Below the pieces are notes generated by a model that was given only the letters and a program-made list of their open reading frames with translations, was not told the origin of the DNA and searched no databases. From Bradyrhizobium sp. KBS0727 (GTDB lineage Bacteria > Pseudomonadota > Alphaproteobacteria > Rhizobiales > Xanthobacteraceae), in contig NZ_CP042176.1 in the NCBI RefSeq assembly GCF_005937885.2, positions 2,165,501 through 2,229,500 of the forward strand: a stretch of DNA of 64,000 bases, read 5' to 3'. The translations under genes were made by a program, and so were the position numbers. Position 1 is the first letter of the stretch; every line of letters begins with the position of its first letter. Of the stretch, positions 18,467-27,815 are shown one piece after another.

Positions 18467-19458
18467 GCGAGGCACCGCTGCTCTCCGTCGAGAATGTGGC
18501 CGTCGAGTTGCCGACGCCGCGCGGCAATCTGCGCGCGGTGGATCGTGTCAATCTCACCGTCGGCGCCGGACGGACGCTCGGCGTCGTCGGCGAATCCGGC
18601 TGCGGCAAGACCATGCTGTCGCGGGCGATCCTGCAATTGTTGCCGAAGAAAGCAAAACTCTCCGGCCGGGTCATGTTCGACGGCCAGGATCTGTTGCAAC
18701 TCTCGCCCGAGAAGCTGCGCAAACTGCGCGGCCGCTCGCTCGCGGTGGTGTTCCAGGACCCGATGACCTCGCTCAATCCGGTGCTGACGATCGGCACGCA
18801 GTTGATCGAGACGTTGCAGGAGCACCTCGAACTCGACCTGGCCGCTGCCACCAAGCGCAGCGTCGAATTGCTCGCCGCCGTCGGCATTCCCGCGCCCGAG
18901 CAACGGCTGACGCAATACCCGCATCAGCTCTCCGGCGGCATGCGGCAGCGGGTGGCGATCGCGATCGCGCTGTCGTGCGAACCGAAACTGCTGATCGCGG
19001 ATGAGCCGACCACCGCGCTCGACGTGACCATTCAGGCGCAGATTCTCGACCTGCTGGCACGGGAGCAGCGCCGCCGTCACATGGCGATGATCCTGATTAC
19101 CCATGACCTCGGTGTCGTCGCCGGCCGTACCGACGAAGTCGCCGTGATGTATGCCGGCCGCGTGGTGGAACGCGCGCCGACGCCGGCTTTGTTCAAGAGG
19201 ATGCGGATGCCCTACACCGAGGCGCTGCTGGCAGCGCTTCCGCGGATCGATGCCGCGCCCCATACGCCGCTGCCGGCGATTTCGGGACGGCCGCCCGATC
19301 CGACCCGGCCGCTGAAGGGCTGCTCGTTCTCGCCGCGCTGCCGTTATGCGGTTGCGCGCTGCCACAGCGAGAAGCCTGATCTTGCGGAAGCGGAGACACG
19401 TGAACATCAATACGCCTGCTTCCATCCGATCGAAAACCACGCGGTTTCAGACGCATGA
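18463..19458 (+). CDS. ABC transporter ATP-binding protein, DppD-like
   Basis: 331 residues starting at a GTG that overlaps the previous stop (GTGA). Walker A GESGCGKT, Q-loop VVFQDPMTSLNPV, signature LSGGMRQRVAIAIAL, Walker B LLIADEPTTALD and H-loop LITHDLG. The C-terminal oligopeptide/dipeptide transporter extension (PLKGCSFSPRCRYAVARC…) has spaced cysteines known in DppD/DppF to bind an Fe-S cluster. Overlaps the next ATPase gene by 4 bp. Confidence 0.93.
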   Translation: MSEAPLLSVENVAVELPTPRGNLRAVDRVNLTVGAGRTLGVVGESGCGKTMLSRAILQLLPKKAKLSGRVMFDGQDLLQLSPEKLRKLRGRSLAVVFQDPMTSLNPVLTIGTQLIETLQEHLELDLAAATKRSVELLAAVGIPAPEQRLTQYPHQLSGGMRQRVAIAIALSCEPKLLIADEPTTALDVTIQAQILDLLAREQRRRHMAMILITHDLGVVAGRTDEVAVMYAGRVVERAPTPALFKRMRMPYTEALLAALPRIDAAPHTPLPAISGRPPDPTRPLKGCSFSPRCRYAVARCHSEKPDLAEAETREHQYACFHPIENHAVSDA

Positions 19459-20426
19459 TGCAACAGACCGCTCCGCAAGAGGCGCTGCTCGAAGTCGACA
19501 ATCTCGTCGTCGAATATCCCGTCGGCGCCAGGACCGTGCATGCGGTCTCCGGCGTCAGCCTGCAGATCGCGCGCGGCGAAACGCTCGGTCTGGTCGGCGA
19601 ATCCGGTTGCGGCAAGTCGACGCTCGGCCGCGCGGTGTTGCAGTTGCGCCGGCCAACTTCCGGAAAAGTGTTGTTCGACGGCCAGGACCTCACGGCGATG
19701 CAGGGCGATACCTTACGGCTGATGCGCCGGCGCGTGCAACTGATCTTCCAGGATCCGATCGCCTCGTTGAATCCGCGGCGGCGGATCGGCGATATCGTTG
19801 CCGAGCCGCTGGTGATTTCAGGCGTCAAGGATCCGGAAAAGCGCAAGCAACTCGTCGATGAAGTGCTTGCCGCCGTTGGCCTCGACCCGGCGCTGGTGGT
19901 CGGACGTCTCCCGCACGAATTCTCCGGCGGGCAATGCCAGCGCATCTGCATCGCTCGCGCGCTGGTGCTCAACCCCGAATTCATCATCTGCGACGAGCCG
20001 GTTTCCGCGCTCGACGTATCTATTCGCGCCCAGATACTCAATCTGCTGGAGGAGATGAAAGCGCGGTACGGGCTGACGCTGTTGTTCATCGCGCACGATC
20101 TGGCGGTGGTGAAGGCGGTCAGCGACCGTGTCGCGGTGATGTATCTCGGCCGCCTCTGCGAAGTAGGTCCGTCCGCGCAGTTGTTCGCCAAACCAGCGCA
20201 TCCCTATACCGCGCTTCTGATCGAAGCCATCCCGGTGCCCGATCCGGATGTCCGTCCCACCGAGACCGTGCCGGTGGGCGAACCGCCATCGCCGATCGCG
20301 CCGCCGTCCGGCTGCCGTTTTCGCACCCGCTGCCCGCGCGCGGATACGCGATGCAGCGCCGAGGTACCGGAACTGCGCCCGGTCGCGCCCGGCCAGCTCG
20401 TGGCTTGCCATCATCCCCTGATCTGA
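19455..20426 (+). CDS. ABC transporter ATP-binding protein, DppF-like
   Basis: 323 residues, second ATPase of the dipeptide-type importer. Walker A GESGCGKST, Q-loop LIFQDPIASLNPRRRIGDIV, signature FSGGQCQRICIARAL, Walker B FIICDEPVSALD, and the C-terminal Cys-bearing extension GCRFRTRCPRADTRC. Note the signature GGQCQR, where GGQRQR is usual; the R-to-C change is at a tolerated site. Last gene of the operon. Confidence 0.93.
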   Translation: MMQQTAPQEALLEVDNLVVEYPVGARTVHAVSGVSLQIARGETLGLVGESGCGKSTLGRAVLQLRRPTSGKVLFDGQDLTAMQGDTLRLMRRRVQLIFQDPIASLNPRRRIGDIVAEPLVISGVKDPEKRKQLVDEVLAAVGLDPALVVGRLPHEFSGGQCQRICIARALVLNPEFIICDEPVSALDVSIRAQILNLLEEMKARYGLTLLFIAHDLAVVKAVSDRVAVMYLGRLCEVGPSAQLFAKPAHPYTALLIEAIPVPDPDVRPTETVPVGEPPSPIAPPSGCRFRTRCPRADTRCSAEVPELRPVAPGQLVACHHPLI

Positions 20427-20492
20427 ATATCGAAAAGCGCCCCTCCGCCGCGTTTGTCTCGCGTAGGCAGACGTGGCAATGTCCGGCCCCAG

Positions 20493-20528
20493 GAATGCCT
20501 TCAAGAACAAGAATGCCTTCAAGAACAA
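20493..20528 (+). repeat. 18-bp perfect tandem duplication upstream of the alcohol dehydrogenase
   Basis: Unit gaatgccttcaagaacaa occurs twice without a break (20493-20510, 20511-20528), ending 20 bp before the ATG. It is in frame with the gene and would encode NAFKNK twice if translation began at the upstream ATGs. More likely it lies in the mRNA leader. Confidence 0.9.
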
Positions 20529-20547
20529 GATTTACGGGAGAGAAGCG

Positions 20548-21618
20548 ATGAAAAGTTTCCAGGTCGCCGAGTTCAATGCCCCCCTGAAAGAGGTGGACCA
20601 GCCGACGCCGCAGCCCACGGGCACGCAGGTGCTGATCAAGGTGAAAGCCGCCGGCGTCTGCCATAGCGACCTTCACATATGGGAAGGCGGCTACGATCTC
20701 GGCCATGGCCGCAAGCCGCTGTCGCTGAAGGACCGTGGTGTGTCGCTGCCGCGCACGATGGGGCATGAGACGGTTGGCGAGATCCTGGCATTCGGACCTG
20801 ATGTCAAGGAATCCGACAAAGGCGGGCTCAAGGCCGGCGACATCGCGCTGGCCTATCCATGGCTCGGCTGCGGCAAGTGCGAGACGTGTCTTGCCGGCGA
20901 CGAGAACATGTGCGCGGTCAAACCGAATTCGCTCGGCGTCTATTGCGATGGCGGTTATGCCGATCACATGACGGTGCCGCATCCGAAATATCTGTTGAAC
21001 CTGAACGGCCTCGATCCCGTCACCGCCGCGCCCTATGCCTGCTCCGGCGTCACCACCTATAGCGCGCTGAAGAAGGTTGAATTTGCCTTCAACTCGCCGA
21101 TCGTCATCTTCGGCGCCGGCGGGCTCGGCCTGATGGCGCTGTCGCTGTTGAAGGCAATGGGCGGCAAGGGCGCCATCGTCGTCGATATCGACGCCCGCAA
21201 ACGCGAGGCGGCCGAAGCCGCCGGCGCGCTCGCGACCGTCGACGGCAAGGCACCCGATGCGCTGGAGCAATTGGCGAAGAAGGCCGGTGGCCCGATCCGC
21301 GCCGTGATCGACCTGGTCGGCAACCCCGCCACCACGCAACTCGGCTTCGATTGCCTGACCAAGGGCGGCAAGCTCGTCATCGTCGGCCTGTTCGGCGGCG
21401 GCGCGACTTGGGCGTTGCCGCTGATCCCGATCAAGGCGATCACGATCCAGGGCAGCTATGTCGGCAATCTGCGCGAAACCCAGGAACTGCTCGATCTGGT
21501 GCGAACCAAGAAGATCGCGCCCATTCCGGTGACGACGATGCCGCTCGCGAAGGCCAATGAAGCGCTGAACGACCTGCACAAGGGCAAGCTGGTCGGCCGC
21601 GCGGTGCTGACGCCGTAG
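20548..21618 (+). CDS. Zinc-dependent alcohol dehydrogenase (MDR family)
   Basis: 356 residues from ATG 20548, with GGGAGAGAAG as ribosome-binding site; in-frame ATGs further up have none. Catalytic-zinc ligands: Cys in AGVCHSDLH and the GHETVGEI segment. Structural-zinc cluster: CGKCETCLAGDENMC. Rossmann motif GAGGLG. Oxidises an alcohol or reduces an aldehyde with NAD(P); a substrate cannot be named, though an insertion after DLHIWEGGYDLG resembles the class often annotated as alcohol dehydrogenase in Bradyrhizobium. Followed by a strong hairpin and a decarboxylating-dehydrogenase gene. Confidence 0.9.
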   Translation: MKSFQVAEFNAPLKEVDQPTPQPTGTQVLIKVKAAGVCHSDLHIWEGGYDLGHGRKPLSLKDRGVSLPRTMGHETVGEILAFGPDVKESDKGGLKAGDIALAYPWLGCGKCETCLAGDENMCAVKPNSLGVYCDGGYADHMTVPHPKYLLNLNGLDPVTAAPYACSGVTTYSALKKVEFAFNSPIVIFGAGGLGLMALSLLKAMGGKGAIVVDIDARKREAAEAAGALATVDGKAPDALEQLAKKAGGPIRAVIDLVGNPATTQLGFDCLTKGGKLVIVGLFGGGATWALPLIPIKAITIQGSYVGNLRETQELLDLVRTKKIAPIPVTTMPLAKANEALNDLHKGKLVGRAVLTP

Positions 21619-21627
21619 GAGGCTACG

Positions 21628-21674
21628 CCCGTCATTCCGGGTCTGGTGCTAACGCACCATCCCGGAATGACGGG
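21628..21674. terminator. Long palindrome between the alcohol dehydrogenase and the next gene
   Basis: Perfect 14-bp arms cccgtcattccggg (21628-21641) and cccggaatgacggg (21661-21674), with an inner 5-bp stem ggtgc/gcacc. It starts 10 bp after the stop codon, followed by ttaattg. It can act as a terminator or processing hairpin. The cgtcattccggg core resembles a dispersed palindrome family in Bradyrhizobium genomes (recalled, not searched). Confidence 0.7.
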
Positions 21675-21700
21675 CTTAATTGAAATGTAAGGAACTTCCT

Positions 21701-22783
21701 ATGTCCGCCAACAACGCCCTCCACATCGCCGTCCTCGGTGGCGACGGCATTGGCCCGGAAGTGATGGCGCCGGCGCTGGAAGTCCTGCGCAAGATCGAGG
21801 CGACGACGGACCTGAAGTTTCGCTTCACCGACGCGCCCGCCGGCGCCGACAATTACCTGGCCACCGGCAAGTCGATGCCGGACAGCACGGTGAAGCTGTG
21901 CGACGAGGCGGATGCGATCCTGCTTGGTGCCTGCGGCCTGCCTTCGGTGCGCTATCCCGACAACACCGAGATTGCTCCGCAGATAGAACTGCGCTTTCAT
22001 TTCGACCTCTATGCCGGCGTGCGTCCGGCGCGGCTGATCCCGGGGGTGCCGAGCCCGATCGTCGGCGCCGACCAGCGCGGCATCGATCTGGTTGTGATCC
22101 GCGAGTCCACCGAAGGCCTGTTCGCTTCGATGGGTAAGGGCGTGGTCACCGATACCGAGGCGCGCGAGACCCTCGTGATCACGCGAAAAACCTCGGAGCG
22201 GCTGTTCGAATTCTCGTTCCGGCTCGCCGAACGCCGCAAGGCGCGCGGGCGGGCCAATGGCGGGTTGACCTGCGTCGACAAGGCGAACGTGTTCAAGGCG
22301 TTCGCGTTCTTCCGCGAGATGTTCGACGACGCGGCCAAGCGCCATCCCGACGTCAAGGCCGACCGGCTCTATGTCGACGCCTGCTCGGCGCTTCTCGTCA
22401 AGCGTCCCTGGGATTTCGACGTCATGGTGATGGAGAACATGTTCGGCGACATTCTCTCCGACATGACCGCGGGCCTGATCGGCGGCATGGGCATGGCGCC
22501 GTCGGCCGACATCGGCGACCGCCACGCGGTGTTCCAGCCGTGCCACGGCACCGCGCCCGATATCATGGGGCAGGGCAAGGCCAATCCGACCGGCATGATC
22601 CTGTCGGCGGCGATGATGCTGGATTGGCTGGCCGACAAGCACGGCCTCGAGAGCGCCGCGGAAGCCAGCGTGCGCATCGAGCGGGCCGTCGACAAGGCCT
22701 ATGCGGACGGCATCAAGCCGATGGAGTTCGGCGGCAGCAACGGCACCAATGATATCGCCAAGGCCGTGCTGGCGGCGCTGTAG
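21701..22783 (+). CDS. Isocitrate/isopropylmalate dehydrogenase family protein
   Basis: 360 residues from ATG 21701 (TAAGGA 8 nt upstream). Opens IAVLGGDGIGPEVMAPALEVLR and carries the family signature NMFGDILSDMTAGLIGGMGM with the metal-binding aspartates, followed by CHGTAPDIMGQGKANPTGMIL. These enzymes oxidatively decarboxylate beta-hydroxy acids such as isocitrate, isopropylmalate, homoisocitrate or tartrate. The loop that sets specificity (GLPSVRYPDNTEIAPQIELR) matches neither classical LeuB nor Icd, so the substrate is open. It is probably not the housekeeping leuB, since leu genes are absent nearby. Confidence 0.85.
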   Translation: MSANNALHIAVLGGDGIGPEVMAPALEVLRKIEATTDLKFRFTDAPAGADNYLATGKSMPDSTVKLCDEADAILLGACGLPSVRYPDNTEIAPQIELRFHFDLYAGVRPARLIPGVPSPIVGADQRGIDLVVIRESTEGLFASMGKGVVTDTEARETLVITRKTSERLFEFSFRLAERRKARGRANGGLTCVDKANVFKAFAFFREMFDDAAKRHPDVKADRLYVDACSALLVKRPWDFDVMVMENMFGDILSDMTAGLIGGMGMAPSADIGDRHAVFQPCHGTAPDIMGQGKANPTGMILSAAMMLDWLADKHGLESAAEASVRIERAVDKAYADGIKPMEFGGSNGTNDIAKAVLAAL

Positions 22784-22889
22784 AAGCCACTCCAGCCAAA
22801 ATATCGAAAACAACCCCATGCAAAGTAGCTTCGCGCGCCCCCGGTGAGCCCGAGGCGCTCATCCCGAGGTAGCGAGATAGGGGTCGTCA

Positions 22890-24119
22890 TCAAATCGCTT
22901 TTACCGCCTTCAGCTTCTCGATTCCCTCGGCGTCATAGCCCAGCGAGCGCAAGACCTCGTCATTGTGCTCGCCGAGATCGGGCGTGGCGGATCGAAGGTT
23001 GCGATCGAAGCCGGTGATCTCGCAGGGCTGAGCGATCAGGTCGAGTTCGCCGAGGCGCGGATGGGTGACGGAGCGCTTGATCCGCAACTGCTCGACCTGC
23101 GGGTCGGCAAAGACGTCCTTGACGTTGTAGACGGGGCCGCAGGGAAGACCCGCGGCGACCATGATCTCGAACCATTCGCGGGTCGACCGCGCGCGCAGGG
23201 CTGTGGTGATCAACTCATTCAGCGCCTCCCGGTTGCGCGAGCGCAAGCCTGCTGTGGCAAAGCGCGGATCGGCGCCCATCTTCTCCCGGCCGATCAGTTT
23301 GCAGAATTTCACAAAGTTCTTGTTGCCGGTGGCGGCGAGGTTGAGAAAGCCGTCGGCGGTCGGGAACAGTCCCATCGGCGTGTTGGTCGGATGGTTGTTG
23401 CCTTCCTGCGGCGGCACCTTCTTGTCCATGGTCCAGCGCGTCGCCTGGAAATCCATCAGCGTGATGCCGGCCTCCAGCAGCGAGGTCTGCACCCAGCGGC
23501 CTTGACCCGTAACTTCACGGTCGAGCAGCGCGATCAGCACGCCCTGCGCCAGGAAGGCGCCGGCCATGATGTCGGTGACGGCGACGCCGACGCGCAGCGG
23601 GCCCTGGCCTGGAAGGCCCGTGACCGACATGATGCCGGTCATGCCCTGCGCGATCTGGTCGATCGAGGGCCGCTCGGTGTAGGGGCCGTACTGGCCGAAG
23701 CCGGAAATGCTGCCATAGACGATCCGCGGATTGCGTTTCTTGACCGACTCGAAATCGACGCCGAGGCGCTTGGCGACGCTGGGGCGCATGTTCTCGACGA
23801 TGACATCGGCCTGTTCGGCGAGCTGCATGAAGACCTCGCGGCCTTCGTCGGTCTTCAAGTTCAGCGTGATGGCGCGCTTGTTGCGGTGCAGGTTCTGGAA
23901 GTCCGAACCGTCGCGCCGGCCCACGACCTCGCTGGCTTCACCGGCTTCCGGCGGTGGTTCGACGCGGATCACGTCGGCGCCCCAGTCGGCCAGCGTACGG
24001 ACGCAGGACGGGCCGGCGCGCGCCAGGGTCAGGTCGAGCACCTTGAACCGCGACAGCGGCAGACGGGGAGACTGGTCCTGCGGCGTGGCGTGGTCGGCTT
24101 TGTCGACGAGCTTATGCAT
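22890..24119 (-). CDS. CaiB/BaiF (class III) CoA-transferase
   Basis: 409 residues from ATG 24119 (MHKLVDKADHATPQD); this start overlaps the preceding ATPase gene by 8 bp. Motifs: FKVLDLTLARAGPSCVRTLADWGADVIRVEPP, VIVENMRPSVAKRLGVDF, and catalytic Asp183 in VGVAVTDIMAGAF. Last gene of a leftward operon with an ABC importer, a crotonase-fold protein and a GST. It would activate an imported acid to its CoA ester by transfer from a donor such as succinyl-CoA (inference from context). Confidence 0.9.
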   Translation of the reverse strand: MHKLVDKADHATPQDQSPRLPLSRFKVLDLTLARAGPSCVRTLADWGADVIRVEPPPEAGEASEVVGRRDGSDFQNLHRNKRAITLNLKTDEGREVFMQLAEQADVIVENMRPSVAKRLGVDFESVKKRNPRIVYGSISGFGQYGPYTERPSIDQIAQGMTGIMSVTGLPGQGPLRVGVAVTDIMAGAFLAQGVLIALLDREVTGQGRWVQTSLLEAGITLMDFQATRWTMDKKVPPQEGNNHPTNTPMGLFPTADGFLNLAATGNKNFVKFCKLIGREKMGADPRFATAGLRSRNREALNELITTALRARSTREWFEIMVAAGLPCGPVYNVKDVFADPQVEQLRIKRSVTHPRLGELDLIAQPCEITGFDRNLRSATPDLGEHNDEVLRSLGYDAEGIEKLKAVKAI

Positions 24120-25188
24120 GATGGTCGTCCTGAATCGGGATGATGTGCGAGGGATTGATTTCCAGCCAGACTTTCTGGCCGATATTGAACACACTGACCG
24201 GCGGCGACATCACGCGCAGTTTCAGGTCACAGGCATCGGCGCAGAACGCGTAGTCCCAGCTCTCGCCGAGGAAGGCGCGCTCGATAATGCTGCCGGGCAG
24301 GATGACGCAATCGCCGTTAGGGCAGGCAGCATGCAGCGCGAGGTTCTGCGAGCGCAGCGAGAATTCGCGGGTATTGATCGGCCCGCTTCTGCCGAGCCTT
24401 GCGGAGGCCACCTCAAAACCGTTGAAGGCGACGCTGGAGCCATTCGGCTTGCCGTCGAGAATGTTGGAGCGGCCGATGAACTCGGCGACGTAGCGCGTCT
24501 TCGGTCTTGTATAGAGTGTCAGGGGATCGTCGATCTGTTCGATGCGACCCTTGTTCATGACGGCGATACGGTCGGACGTCGTCATCGCTTCCGACTGGTC
24601 ATGGGTGACATAGATCGAGGTGATGCCGAATTCGTTGTGCAGGCGCCGGATTTCGCTGCGCATCTCCTCGCGCAGGTTGGCGTCGAGGTTCGACAGCGGT
24701 TCATCCAGCAGCAGGATTTCCGGCTGCACCACCAGCGCCCGCGCCAGCGATACCCGCTGCTGCTGGCCGCCGGACAGTTCGTTGGGATAGCGGGCGGCGA
24801 GGTGGCCCAGCTGCACCACGTCGAGGATATGTCCGACCCGGCGTCTGGCTTCGTCTTTCGCGACCTTGCGCATCTTGAGGCCGAAGGCGACGTTCTGCTC
24901 CACCGTCATGTTCGGCCACAGCGCGTAGCTCTGAAAGATCATCGACATCCGCCGTTTTTCCGGCGGCAGCGAGGCGCTTGCGGACGACATCTGCTTGCCG
25001 TCCATTTCAACCGTGCCGGCGGTCGGCGTCACGAAGCCCGCGATCATCCGCAGGGTCGTGGTCTTGCCGCAGCCGGACGGGCCCAGCAGCGAAACGAACT
25101 CGCCCGCGCGCAGCGTTAGATTGAGGTCGTCGACGACGACGAGATCTCCGAATTTCTTGGTCAGATTCTTGAGCTGCAACTTGTCCAT
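24112..25188 (-). CDS. ABC transporter ATP-binding protein, PotA/FbpC-like
   Basis: 358 residues. Walker A GPSGCGKTT, Q-loop MIFQSYALWPNMTVEQNV, signature LSGGQQQRVSLARAL, Walker B ILLLDEPLSNLDANLREEM, H-loop YVTHDQSEAM, then a C-terminal TOBE-like regulatory domain. This subgroup serves iron(III), spermidine/putrescine, 2-aminoethylphosphonate or organic-acid importers. Starts 1 bp inside the permease stop (TGATG), so translation is coupled. Confidence 0.92.
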   Translation of the reverse strand: MDKLQLKNLTKKFGDLVVVDDLNLTLRAGEFVSLLGPSGCGKTTTLRMIAGFVTPTAGTVEMDGKQMSSASASLPPEKRRMSMIFQSYALWPNMTVEQNVAFGLKMRKVAKDEARRRVGHILDVVQLGHLAARYPNELSGGQQQRVSLARALVVQPEILLLDEPLSNLDANLREEMRSEIRRLHNEFGITSIYVTHDQSEAMTTSDRIAVMNKGRIEQIDDPLTLYTRPKTRYVAEFIGRSNILDGKPNGSSVAFNGFEVASARLGRSGPINTREFSLRSQNLALHAACPNGDCVILPGSIIERAFLGESWDYAFCADACDLKLRVMSPPVSVFNIGQKVWLEINPSHIIPIQDDHHA

Positions 25189-26927
25189 CAGTTCCGCCTC
25201 AGCATGAAGTCGCGACCGAGAACGGCTGCGCCGACGAGCGTCACCACGCCGGTGACGACGAGCAGCAGGACGGAAATCGCGGAAAGCATTTCGTATGAAC
25301 CCTGTTCGCTCAGCTCCAGGGTCAGCACCGAGACCACCCGGGTTTGCGGCCCGGACAGGAACATCGCGGTCGACAATTCGCGGGTGCCGATGATGAAGAT
25401 CAGAAGCCAGCTCCCGAACAGCGATTTCTTCAGGATCGGCAGCACCACCAGCCAGAGCGCGCGGGCCTGGTTACCGCCGGCGATCCGCACGGCCTCTTCC
25501 AGTTCGGGGTGCAGGCCCTGGATCGCGGAATTGGAATTGGTGAAGGCGATCGGCAGAAAGCGCGTGACAAAGGCGATCACGACCAGCGCGCCGAGGCCGT
25601 AGAGCGCAAACGGCGGCGGCGCGTAGGCAGCATAGAAGCAGATCGCGAGCACGATGCCGGGCACCGCAAACGGCGCCAGCGTGACGCTTGCCAGCAGGTG
25701 GGAGTAGGGCAGCAGCTTGCGCTGTGAGATATAGGCGACGGCGAAACCCAAAAAGGTACAAATGGTGGCGGTGATGATGGCGTATTGGAAGGTGTTGAAC
25801 AACGCCTGCCGCACCGTCATCTGGTCGAACAGCACTTCCCGAAAATTATGAAAAGTGAAATTGGCCGCCGACATCGGTTGGGCCCAGGCCTTGCTGAGCG
25901 AGGTTTGCAGGATGATGAACAGCGGCATGAACACCGACAGGCCCGCGATCGCCATCGCATAGGCAAACAGCACCCAGCGGTAGGCCCCGAGGACCATCGG
26001 TTCGCGGTGGCCGCCCTTGCCGCCCACGGTGACATAGCTCTTGCGCGCCAAGAGGCGACGCTGCACCCACAACAATGCAATCGTGATGCCGACCATCGGC
26101 ATCGAGAACGCCGCGGCGACCTCGACCCTGACGGGATTTTCGAAGAACGCCGCGAGTTGCGTCGTCACGACATTGAAGCCGGCCGGGATCGCGATCAGCG
26201 CCGGCGTGCCGTAGAGGCCGAGTACTTCGAGGAACACCAGGAAGACCGAACCGAGGATCGCCGGCAGCGCCAGCGGCAATGTGACACGAAAGGTGGTCTG
26301 CGCCGGGCCGGCGCCGAGGATTGCGGCGGCTTCCTCCATCTCGGTCGAGATCAGGTCGAGCGCGGATTTGGTGAAAACATAAATCAGCGGAAACGAATAG
26401 AGCGCGGTGACCAGCGCCAGGCCCCAGAAGGTGAAGATATTGAACGGGCCTGATGGTGCGCCGGTCAGCGCCATCCACGCCTTGTTGATCCAGCCGGCAT
26501 TGGGGCCGCCGAGCAGGATCCAGCCGATGGCGCCGACAAAGGGCGGGATCAAAAACGACGCCAGCACCATCACATGCACGAAGCCGCGTCCGGGCATGTC
26601 GGTGCGCGAGACGCCCCAGGCCAGTGGCACCGCGATGAAGCTGGCGAACAGCGCGGCTACGGCGCCGAGTTCGACCGAATTGATCAGCGCCTGGACGTAG
26701 CGCGGCCGGCCGAAGGCGGTGACGTAATTGGCGAAGGTAAAGCTGTGGTCGCGGGCGTTGGTGAAGCTGTCCTTGACCAGTTGGAACAGCGGGTTGGCAA
26801 CCAGAAACACCAGCACGCCCGCCAGCAGCAGCGCTACCAGCGTCGTCGGATTGAAAGCATTACGGAACGCTGCCGCAACTTTCGTTGCGCCAGTGCTGCG
26901 GTCACCCTCTATACCCAGTACGGCCAT
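25188..26927 (-). CDS. ABC transporter permease, fused tandem-domain (iron/spermidine type)
   Basis: 579 residues from ATG 26927 (MAVLGIEGDRSTG). Two BPD_transp_1 domains in one chain, with coupling loops EEAAAILGAGPAQTTFRVTLPLALPAILG in the first half and EEAVRIAGGNQARALWLVVLPILKKSL in the second, so one polypeptide forms the whole channel, like FbpB. About 12 membrane segments. It sits 14 bp after the crotonase gene and is coupled to the ATPase gene. The binding protein of the system is encoded at the head of the operon. Confidence 0.92.
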   Translation of the reverse strand: MAVLGIEGDRSTGATKVAAAFRNAFNPTTLVALLLAGVLVFLVANPLFQLVKDSFTNARDHSFTFANYVTAFGRPRYVQALINSVELGAVAALFASFIAVPLAWGVSRTDMPGRGFVHVMVLASFLIPPFVGAIGWILLGGPNAGWINKAWMALTGAPSGPFNIFTFWGLALVTALYSFPLIYVFTKSALDLISTEMEEAAAILGAGPAQTTFRVTLPLALPAILGSVFLVFLEVLGLYGTPALIAIPAGFNVVTTQLAAFFENPVRVEVAAAFSMPMVGITIALLWVQRRLLARKSYVTVGGKGGHREPMVLGAYRWVLFAYAMAIAGLSVFMPLFIILQTSLSKAWAQPMSAANFTFHNFREVLFDQMTVRQALFNTFQYAIITATICTFLGFAVAYISQRKLLPYSHLLASVTLAPFAVPGIVLAICFYAAYAPPPFALYGLGALVVIAFVTRFLPIAFTNSNSAIQGLHPELEEAVRIAGGNQARALWLVVLPILKKSLFGSWLLIFIIGTRELSTAMFLSGPQTRVVSVLTLELSEQGSYEMLSAISVLLLVVTGVVTLVGAAVLGRDFMLRRN

Positions 26928-26940
26928 TTGCAAGACAGCT

Positions 26941-27774
26941 TTATTTGCCGGTGAACTTCGGCTTGCGCTTTTCCATGAACGCCTGGCGGCCCTCACGAAA
27001 ATCCTGCGAGTCCATGCAGTCGGTGCCGACCTGCTTGATCGCGGCCATGTCGCGTTTGTCGGGATCCTTCAGCACCTGCGCGATGGTGATCTTGGCGGCC
27101 TTGATGGCGAGCGGCGCGTTGCCGGAGATCGTGCGCGCGATCTCCATGGTCGCATCCCACAGTTCGGTATCGGGTGAAACGCGATCGACAAGGCCGATCC
27201 GCAACGCTTCCGCGGAATCGATCTTCATACCCGTATACATGATCAGCCGCGCCCATGACGGCCCAACCAGCGAGACCAGATGGCGCAAGCCGTCATAGCC
27301 ATAGGCGATGCCGAGCTTGGCTGCGGGAATGCCGAACTGGCTGTTGTCGCTGGCGATGCGAATATCGGCCGCCATCGCAACCTGCATGCCGCCGCCGAGG
27401 CAGAAACCCCTGATGCAGGCGATGATCGGCTTCGGATAATTCGCCAGCAATGCGCGCTGGGCTTCGCTCTTTTTCGAGTATTCTTCCGAGGCTGCCGCAT
27501 TGTGGCGGACTTTTTCGAACTGGCTGATGTCCGCGCCCGAGACGAAGGCCTTGTCGCCGGCTCCGACCATGATCACGACGCGGACATCATCGTTGTCGCG
27601 CAGCTCGATCAGCGCATTGCCGAGCCCTTCCCACATGTCCAGCGACATCGCATTGCGCTTCGCGGGATTGTTGAAGGTGATGACCCCGACGCCGTCAGTG
27701 ACGCTTTGGAGAATCTTGCCGTCGGCATAGGATTTTTCGGTGTTGTTTTCGTTGTTCTTGGGAACGTCAAGCAT
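26941..27774 (-). CDS. Enoyl-CoA hydratase/isomerase (crotonase) family protein with atypical active site
   Basis: 277 residues with the crotonase fold: oxyanion-hole segments FVSGADISQF (residues 77-86) and GFCLGGGMQVAMAADIRIA (123-141), then FGIPAAKLGIAYGYDGLRHL. In true hydratases (rat mitochondrial enzyme) two glutamates do the chemistry, in GGGCE and in QPE. Here the matching positions are Gln131 and Ala151, so water addition by the usual mechanism looks impossible. Isomerisation, decarboxylation, dehalogenation or ring cleavage of a CoA ester are alternatives. It lies between the transporter genes and a GST in the same operon as a CoA-transferase. Confidence 0.88.
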   Translation of the reverse strand: MLDVPKNNENNTEKSYADGKILQSVTDGVGVITFNNPAKRNAMSLDMWEGLGNALIELRDNDDVRVVIMVGAGDKAFVSGADISQFEKVRHNAAASEEYSKKSEAQRALLANYPKPIIACIRGFCLGGGMQVAMAADIRIASDNSQFGIPAAKLGIAYGYDGLRHLVSLVGPSWARLIMYTGMKIDSAEALRIGLVDRVSPDTELWDATMEIARTISGNAPLAIKAAKITIAQVLKDPDKRDMAAIKQVGTDCMDSQDFREGRQAFMEKRKPKFTGK

Positions 27775-27815
27775 GGGTTCAGCTTTCGGAGTTGTAAGAG
27801 GATGCGGTCTGCGGT

